Shown here in pieces: positions 56,908-64,000 of a stretch of 64,000 nucleotides of DNA. The stretch's first letter is position 1; each line of letters starts with the position of its first letter. A model generated the notes under the pieces. That model saw only the letters and a list, made by a program, of their open reading frames with translations. It did no database searches and was not told the DNA's origin. The stretch is from Himantopus leucocephalus. Its lineage: Eukaryota > Chordata > Aves > Charadriiformes > Recurvirostridae. The DNA is taken from NCBI GenBank assembly GCA_003993805.1, contig RSEF01000012.1, forward strand, positions 1,574,993-1,638,992, read 5' to 3'. The translations under genes were made by a program, and so were the position numbers.

Positions 56908-59900
56908 GTAAGATACTTTGCAGCCTTCTTGTAAAAGCTGTGGTTCGATAATTGTAATTAGTAAGATTCTCTGGGACAGTTTTTTCAGCTCGTGTGAGTT
57001 GCCCGGTTTGATTGTAATGGAATGGGAATGACGGACGCTGGCCGAGTGCTGAGTTGTGCGTGTGTGTCCTGTCCGTCTGCTTTTTAGATTCCATGGCCAA
57101 AAATCATGGGACCGTAAAGTATTCCTGATTTCTGTGCTTTCTGTTGCTGAAAAGCTACATGGTATTCAAAGTCTTTGGGGGAGTAAAAATTAGTAAAACC
57201 TCGGAGTGTGTTGTTCAGTGGTGTGTGTGCAGCACCAGCGGGGAGACACAAGCCCCAGACCGTGGGTGTTCTCTCATGTCCTGATAGAAACAAACAGCTT
57301 ACAGGGAAAAACTTCCCCAGACTTCAGCTGGTTTTGTCTATTTCTAAGTAAATATTTATGTGAAACACATAATTTTGTTTTTCTGTTGCTTTTAGGGGTA
57401 GGATTAAATGTATGTACATATATACAGACTTACTCATACACAGTATTCCGTAGAATGAAAGCCATAGGGGGCACGTATATAGTTACACGATCTCTGTTCA
57501 GTAGAACAGGTAACATCCAAGTCCCTTCTCCCGTACTGGTGTCTGGTACCGGTGTGTCGGCTCTTCAGTGTCTGTATGACCAGCTCAGGTCATCAGCATG
57601 TGCAAATACCTGGTCTGCGGGAATCATCCAGCATTTTTACACACGCTGCATATTTGGAGAGTGTCAGCGTTTGTTTCAGCCTGAGCCATAACGTCAGATT
57701 ACCCATCCCGCCTGCCCTCTGTGGATTTTCCTCAGAGGCAACGCGTTTGCCTTGTCTGCTCTAAATGACTAAAGCACGGGGATTTTTCTGCCATTTCCCC
57801 CCAAAATCTGTTCCACAGACAAGCACAGCTCACGCTTACCAATACATTCCTACTACTCAAGCGGGTTTGTTTTCGCTCTCATTTTCAGTCTACTGCTGCA
57901 GTTCCTATAGCCACGGCAAAGGGAATTCATTTTTCAACATAGGCTTTGTGAAGCCCTTATCTGAAGCTTTTCTCCAGGGTTAACATACCAGAGCTACTGC
58001 TTCCCTTCACCCACTAAGAACTTGTTATGTAGCCAGATGTGTAGATGGTTGTCTCTTAACATCTTTTTTTTTTGTGACCATTTACTGCTCAGTTTTCGTT
58101 ACCCTCTAGGATTTCATATATCCTGGACTCCGTACTCTGCCTCCTATTCAGACCAAGCTCCCATGGGAGTCTTGGGACGTGGCTGACTGAAGGGAGAGCA
58201 GCTCGACACACTTTTTCTTGTACTATTTGTACTGTGTTACAAAGTTTTAGCTTATCAGCAAAGTAACTGCAAAACTAACACTAAATGGTATCAGACACAT
58301 CTGATTCTCTTGAACTTTCTTGGCTTTCCAAGGCTTTCTGAAACACTCATTGCCAAAGCACAGGGAAGTTCATTTGCTGTTTCTCTTGAGACTCTACACA
58401 GACTACCAGCTAGACATGCCAAATTTTATATCTTTGTTTTCTTCCTCATCGCAGCCATTGTACTAAGACTTTACTCTGTTCAGTCCTGATCCTCCACGTC
58501 TCTCCTCTATTTTCTTTCTTACAAGAACTAACTATTTTCAAATACTTATTTTGCCCCATTAAAGGGCTGACTTTTTCATATTGACATACCTTTTTCAACA
58601 TGTCCTTATCCCACAAACTCTTCTTACCCCTCTTGCAAATGCACTTGCATTAAAAATTGTAGTCTGCCATTACTCGCTGATCCCTCTGCTCTCCCTTTCC
58701 TGTGGTTGGAGCCGCTCTGGTCACAGCAGCCGCTCGTTTTTCTTCAACCTACGTACAAAGTTGTTTAGGACACCAGCACCTCCCGGTCTATGAGAATTTC
58801 TAATCCCACTGTGCTCCTTTGAGATGACAGCTGCACTAGGACTTTTTGCAGGGGGGAGAGGGGGATAAGGCAGGTATGTAGAAGAGAAATAGGAAGAGTA
58901 TAAGCAAGGCCCTTCTCTGGCTGCAGTGGAATAATCTCCACAGTGCCTGCATGGGGTTTGGGTTCCTTCAGCTTCAGGTGGCAGAAAGTGTAAGGGAGCA
59001 GAGCGTGAGCCCAGTGGGAAACCTCATCTCAAGCACATGGGCTCCGCTTGAGAGAGACCCACCACAGTGGCTCTATAAAAGAAACCTACTGGCAAATTCA
59101 CATGGTTGATGTGCCTTTTGGAGGACCAAACTGTGAACTGGTACAGCCCTCGGAATTAACAGCTTTCTGCAATGAAACAGGAGTACATTTCCCTGCATAG
59201 CTTTGCTATCTCTCCCTTCCTTCCCAGCCTCTTACCCAATTCCTAATTTCCTCTTCAAAGCAGGTACATAAAAAGAAAAAAAAAAAAAGTAGTTCCATGC
59301 TAGGAACCAGAAAAGTTTTCTTTGTGTTCAAAACCTTTCCCAAAGGGTAGGCCTGAAAAATTTTCCAGGAGAAAAAAAGTTCAGAGAGATTTGGAATTTG
59401 CACTGCAATATTCAAGCTCTGGGGAGTGAGTGGGAAGTGAGTGGTGCAGGACTGATTTTACTTAACATTGGTCACAGACATTTTCAGCTCAGTGAACACC
59501 AGTATAAGAACGAACCTGAGAGAGAATGCTCTGCCAACCGCCCTGTGTAACACCCTCTTTGCGCAGCACGAACTATTATATTAGGTTCAGTACAGCAAAG
59601 TATCTGGTTTATAGTCGTCTTTGCTCAAAAAGGGGGGGAAATGGAGAATCGGCAACGTCCTTTCCCCAAGAAGGCAGGTAGCTAGACATTTGTGAAAACC
59701 GTGACATTAAGAGACTTTAAGATCTTCAAAAATGCAGCCCTCAAATGTAGCTCAGGTGGGACTTAAAAGAGAACACAGAGGTTTCCCAACAGCGACCTCC
59801 AGGTATAAAAGTATATTCAGATCCATTGCTCTGTGAAAGCCACTGAAAACGCAGCCCCTGTGATCAACGGTACCTGGTGAAGATAAGGGCCAGCACTTTT

Positions 59901-62710
59901 ATTAGGTTTGGCTTCCTACCCATCAATAGAAATTAAGAACTGAGGATCAAATACCATGAGTGGCAGGTAGATACCCTTCTTCCTATGTCCTGATTTGACA
60001 TATGGAAAGAAGAAGAATGCTCTTTTCTAAGCACCAACAGAATAGTGGGGGTTTGCCATGTATTGCATGGGCAAGAAGCATCTCTCCGTACATTAAATTT
60101 TACCAGTGCTTTTACAAAAACCTTACTCCAAACCTACATGGTTTTCTTAGTCATGGAACTGATCAGTTACCTCTAATCTACTTTTCCCCCAAATCTCTTC
60201 TTCCTGCTCCCCATCCCATACCTCAGACTTGGCAGTTTGAGAAGTGTAGCTATGATCAAGTGCAGATCAGTTTACAACACATGTATGTATGTACCTAAAG
60301 TGTGACTGTCCACACAAAGCACAGAGAAGCAGGAAGATTGGAAGGGAAGCGCTTATGACTTCAGAGTCTCCTTTGGCTTCTCTCTTCAGTGATGTGGGAG
60401 GAGGTGGCTGCTGCCTTTGCAATCGCCATCAGCTCCAATGGTGCTGTGACAGTCTCACGTTGAGGACTGTGTTGTATTTCTCTGGAAAATCAGCCACCTT
60501 TTATGTTGTGTCTGAAAGAACGTCTCAAGCAAGTGAGTGCCTGTGGGGGATATAACACAGGATGTGCAGCAGTACAGGGCACACAAAGGCAAAAAGCCTA
60601 GAAGAAAAGACAGAAACTAATGGTTTTGTTCAGGAGATTGCCTGGGAATGAAGACTTCCCTGGCCCCCAACATCCATCCTTCCCCTGGAGCTCTGCCTTT
60701 CTTTAGGAACCTCCATGCTGCAGAGAAGGAGCACCCTTGGCCCATGAGAGCTCCAGGCTTCCTGAAACTGCACTTAGATGCTGAATGGCCACACCAACGC
60801 TCTCTTTAGGCCACAGAGGGATTAATGTTCATAGCAGCTCAGTCATGGCAGAACCTCCTACTGCTGTAATCCTGAAGGGATTACAGTCGCACTGAGATCT
60901 CTGTCGTGCGGTTGAATGCCAGGGTTTGTGTAGTGCAGAGGCTCGGCTAAAACAAGAATTCCCATTATTCTACGACAAAATCAGCTCACTCTGAGTTCTA
61001 ACAGATGCATTTAGGATCAGGTCAACCTTCAGCTGAAAGTGGGTAGGACAAAACCCAAGCTATTACTAGTTCTCCTTCTAATTATATTACAGAAAATGAC
61101 TAACAAGCCCACTGGCAGAAAAATAAATGCTCCAACATTGTAATGATGCAAGTGAAGCTGTAATGCTGCTATGAACCTTACTGCCTCTGAAACTCTATAT
61201 TAAAAGACAACATCTAAAAATATCAAGTTTCAAATCAACCTTAATTGCAAGACAGACCACCTTTTACAAGGTGAAAAGGCCAACTCTCCCTGTACCTATG
61301 GGCTCATCTTTAGCTGTGTAATTTTTCCCCTCTTGACTCTCTCTGTTTGAAACGTAATCATATTGAGGATCTGTTTATAAAATGTAACATGTTGTAGTAC
61401 AATGTCGCATGCTCTGAACAGACACTGCAACCTATTTCAAGGCAAGGAAAAATAGCAGAGTATGCCCTTCATTTCAGACCTCATCCTTTGCTGGCGGAGG
61501 AGAAGATCAGGAGACTGTCGCTCAGGGGCATCGCGGTGGATTTGTCAGAGCCGATCATGCAGCCTCTCCCAGTTATGGCCTTCCAGGAGGAGTCCGCGCC
61601 TGCCTTTGCAGCACCAGTTCCAGACAACAACCCACCTCAGACGCGAGACCCTGAAGAAGACCTTCTCTGCATTGCAAAAACCTTCTCCTATCTACGAGAA
61701 TCTGGTAAGGCTCAACTCACAAAGTCACGGGGTCAGAAGGCTACAGGGAACAGGGAGCCAACTCTGCAATCTGAGCTCCAGGAAGAATCTCCTGATCCCA
61801 CTTCAGATAGGAACCTGCTTCTGTCACAGCCACGGCTGACTCTCGTGGATGCAGCAAGTGTATTTTCAGCCTCTACAAACTTGTACAATGAAGTAATTTA
61901 TTACTAGTGTAAGCAAAAGTTCTGTCTTTTATAACTGAATCAGGAGAAAGAAATGCAAAAAAGCCCCCTCTTTCTCTGTAAAGCTGCAAAAGTAGTCATC
62001 CCCATCCCAAGCTGCAGCACAGCAATGACAAGCATAGGTAGGAAACCCTTAGAACTTGACACGGTCTTAATTTCTTAAGGTCTTACCAAGTTACTTGGTT
62101 GCTTCCCAGGCCCAGAACTTAGTAGGCTTCAAGGTTTCCCTAAATACACTGCCAGTCCTTTAATATGTTTTTCTCCCTAACAAGTTCCTTCTGGGATGCT
62201 TTTCCAGGTTGGTACTGGGGATCTATCACTGCCAGCGAGGCCAAGCAGCATCTCCAAAAGATGCCTGAGGGCACCTTCCTGGTACGGGACAGCACCCACC
62301 CCAGCTATCTATTCACACTCTCTGTCAAGACAAATCGAGGTCCCACCAACGTGCGCATCGAATACACTGACAGCAAGTTCCGGCTGGACTCAAACTACTT
62401 GTCCAAACCTCGCATCCTGGCCTTTCCAGATGTGGTCAGTCTTATCCAGCATTATGTCATGTCCTGCACAATGGAAAGCAAGAATGAGGCTCCTTACCCG
62501 CCTCCGTCTCCTCTACCTCCCATGCAAAAAGAGATGGCAGCAGCTGCAGTACACTTGAAACTCATCCGGCCGCTCAGCCGCAAAGACAACATCCCCAGTC
62601 TACAGCACCTGTGTCGGCTACGGATTAACAAGTCTACAGCTGACGTGGACCAGCTCCCTCTACCTAGGCGGATGGGGGACTATTTGAAGCAATACCCTTT
62701 CCAACTCTGA
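56888..62710 (+). CDS. CISH: Cytokine-inducible SH2-containing protein, three exons, complete
   Basis: SOCS-family feedback inhibitor. Its SH2 domain docks on phosphotyrosines of cytokine receptors (EPO, IL-2, IL-3, GH, prolactin) and blocks STAT5; its SOCS box recruits Elongin B/C and Cullin 5 for ubiquitination. Coding exons 56888-56907, 61478-61704 and 62208-62710 sum to 750 nt: 249 residues plus TGA, against 258 in human as I recall. N-terminal region 1-83 ends in the conserved block [20 protein letters not shown], the extended SH2 region. SH2 domain about 84-166, with phosphotyrosine-binding R109 in FLVRDS. SOCS box about 210-249: BC box [10 protein letters not shown] (213-222) and Cul5 box LPLP (232-235), ending YPFQL. 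The start MILCVQG matches the mammalian MVLCVQG and is split from exon 2 by a phase-2 intron. Three TTCNNNGAA sites lie upstream. Confidence 0.97.
56908..61477 (+). other. CISH intron 1
   Basis: 4570 bp, GTAAGA to CATTTCAG. A 161-codon open frame at 57206-57691 has no recognisable domain and is judged chance. An A-rich run lies near 59273-59289. No repeat family recognised. Confidence 0.88.
61478..61704 (+). CDS. CISH: CISH coding exon 2
   Basis: 227 nt, completing Gly7 then [20 protein letters not shown] onward to FSYLRES (8-82) plus the first base of Gly83. It contains the bird-specific N-terminal region, the MQPLP motif shared with mammals (34-38) and the acidic [13 protein letters not shown] block just before the SH2 domain. 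Acceptor: TTCATTTCAG. Donor: TCTG|GTAAGG. Confidence 0.96.
61705..62207 (+). other. CISH intron 2
   Basis: 503 bp, GTAAGG to GCTTTTCCAG, phase 1. The reading frame from exon 2 stays open for about 200 nt into it and ends at a TAG near 61907, so intron retention would give a truncated protein without an SH2 domain. Nothing else seen. Confidence 0.9.
62208..62710 (+). CDS. CISH: CISH coding exon 3 (SH2 and SOCS box)
   Basis: 503 nt, completing Gly83 then [20 protein letters not shown] onward, including [13 protein letters not shown], to QYPFQL and TGA at 62708-62710. It codes the whole SH2 domain, a proline-rich linker ([10 protein letters not shown], 178-187) and the SOCS box. The linker is shorter than in mammals, which accounts for part of the 249 versus 258 residue length. 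Confidence 0.97.
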
Positions 62711-63160
62711 AGCATGGCCATTATATCTCAGGCATGACAGACAGGGACAGAAATAAGAGAACTTTGTGTCTTTGTCCCGCTAAAGCGCAGCATCAGGTGG
62801 GCACAGTAAAGACCTGATTATCAGCAGAGACTGCATCCATCTTTCCTCTCCCCTTCTCTCTAAATCCATTCCAGCGCCAGGGAGGAGTTGGTTGTTTGAG
62901 TGAACAGTGGGACACAATCTGAGCTCTGAACCTCAGGCCGCGCCGACAGTGGCTGTGAGAAAGTGCTGTAGGCATGTGCACACTACTTGAATTTCAGAGT
63001 TGCTGTGAGACCGGAAATGTAAACATTGTCATTTTCGCTATTTATTTCCATGGCAGTTTCTCTCCTCATGGTATTTTAAAAGCACCTTTTACTTTATTGG
63101 TTTTTTTGTTTCTTTTTCTTTTGTGGAACTAGAGGTAGAATAAAGGCTCCCAGCCAACTG
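62711..63160 (+). other. CISH: CISH 3' untranslated region with poly(A) signal
   Basis: AATAAA at 63139-63144, giving a 3' UTR of about 450 nt if used. One ATTTA lies near 63040. A longer form reaching the AU-rich cluster at 63784 is possible but no second AATAAA was seen before the window ends. Confidence 0.65.
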
Positions 63161-64000
63161 GCAGCCAAAAATCTGTGGGAATTTGGATTTGGATTCACAT
63201 CCAAATAGTACCTGTTTGAGCCTGTCCCTGTAACAGGTCACAGGAGTCCACATCCAAACTCCCCCAGACTTCTGGGGTATGTGGGACTCAGATGACTGTA
63301 TCTAGACCCACCTCTACAGAGGTAAAGAATTTTTTTTTTCTTCCTTAGCTACAGGGGGCTGGGTATCATAACCTCAAAGCACACTGGTAGCAGCTTGTGC
63401 ATCTCCCAGAGATGCACGTGGCATCATAGGTCGTGGACAGGAGACTTCTTTGAGGAAGCCCTTCTTCCTTGAGAGCTCTAAGCAGAGATTCTGGATATTG
63501 AGCTTGGGCCAGGGAGCACTCATCCCATTTTTTTTCATCTTCTCCATCTCCAAAGGAAGTTTGTGACAAAACATTTAGAAACAAGCAATCAGAAACCCAA
63601 CTTTCTTATCTGCGGGCAGAGGGATTTGGTTTCAGAGCACTCTGCATTTGGGTTGTGTTTTGAAAGTGCTGTTCCCTGACATTGCCCTTGTCTTGCGAGA
63701 TGTGGGGCAAGAACAGGGTCTCCTGGACCAGGGGTTCAGAGACAGCTCTGCTGAGCTGCGCCAGTGACACACAGTTTGAGGATATTTATTTATTTATTTA
63801 TCGGGGGTAACAAATTAGAAGCACCTCAGTAGAAAGAGCTGTCCTTCCTCTCTGCTAACACAATACCAAACTGCCAGTTGCTCTGCTTCTGCCAGCGTTA
63901 TTCATAAGCCACGTGGCTTCAATCAGAGCTAGGCTCTAGCACACACTGGAAACCACAATTCAACTTTTCTGTCTGCCAAGGTCCAGACCTCTCCTCTCCC
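63161..64000. other. Downstream of the first CISH poly(A) signal
   Basis: Holds the AU-rich cluster and otherwise no recognised exon on either strand. By synteny with human, HEMK1 would come next, beyond the window; no HEMK1 coding segment was recognised here. Confidence 0.5.
63784..63800 (+). promoter_or_regulatory. AU-rich element, four overlapping ATTTA motifs
   Basis: ATTTATTTATTTATTTA, including the UUAUUUAUU nonamer form. This is a classic mRNA-destabilising element if transcribed. It is 1.07 kb after the CISH stop and would belong to a long CISH 3' UTR. Transcription through it is not shown. Confidence 0.5.

Noticed and set aside
57206..57691. 161-codon plus-strand open frame in CISH intron 1
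   Set aside because: No domain, no coding periodicity evident, lies inside a well-defined intron, and runs into T-rich sequence. Probably chance.

Overview
This is vertebrate, almost certainly avian, genomic DNA. It holds long AT-leaning introns with GT-AG borders, two CpG islands, a short CR1-type retroposon tail (near 34.77 kb) and a solo LTR of the bird ERVL type (11.49-12.06 kb). Two protein-coding genes lie head to head: MAPKAPK3 on the minus strand and CISH on the plus strand. Human chromosome 3p21 has the same divergent pair, so both identities are supported by sequence and by synteny. No bacterial features, CRISPR arrays, tRNA or rRNA genes were seen. The bird species cannot be named from the sequence.

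Left three quarters (1-48 kb): MAPKAPK3, transcribed right to left. I rebuilt nine coding exons, 1005 nt and 335 codons with every splice phase consistent, from the ATG at 46617 down to the exon ending at 1466. The last coding exon (end of the autoinhibitory region, export and import signals, p38-docking tail) lies off the left edge. A 5' leader exon at 46618-46744 carries an 8-codon upstream ORF. A CpG island at about 47.2-48.4 kb is the likely promoter and contains a near-perfect 34-bp inverted repeat. The 32-kb intron between the first two coding exons holds no recognisable gene.

Middle (48.4-55.5 kb): intergenic DNA with nothing recognisable except simple repeats.

Right (55.5-64 kb): CISH, transcribed left to right. 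Its promoter is a CpG island with five inverted CCAAT boxes, the last four spaced exactly 30 bp apart. These are followed at once by three TTCNNNGAA sites, two of them a tight tandem pair, which is the hallmark of the STAT5-driven CISH promoter. Three coding exons (20, 227 and 503 nt) give a complete 249-residue protein with SH2 domain and SOCS box. A poly(A) signal lies 429 nt after the stop, and a cluster of four overlapping ATTTA motifs lies further down.

Functionally, MAPKAPK3 is a p38-activated kinase in stress and cytokine signalling. CISH is a cytokine-induced, STAT5-activated feedback inhibitor and ubiquitin-ligase adaptor. Nine isolated N bases mark weak assembly points; two sit exactly at the junctions of local direct duplications. 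I found no previously undescribed gene system. The most unusual structures are the promoter arrays, the GC hairpin and the duplications flanking the CR1 tail.
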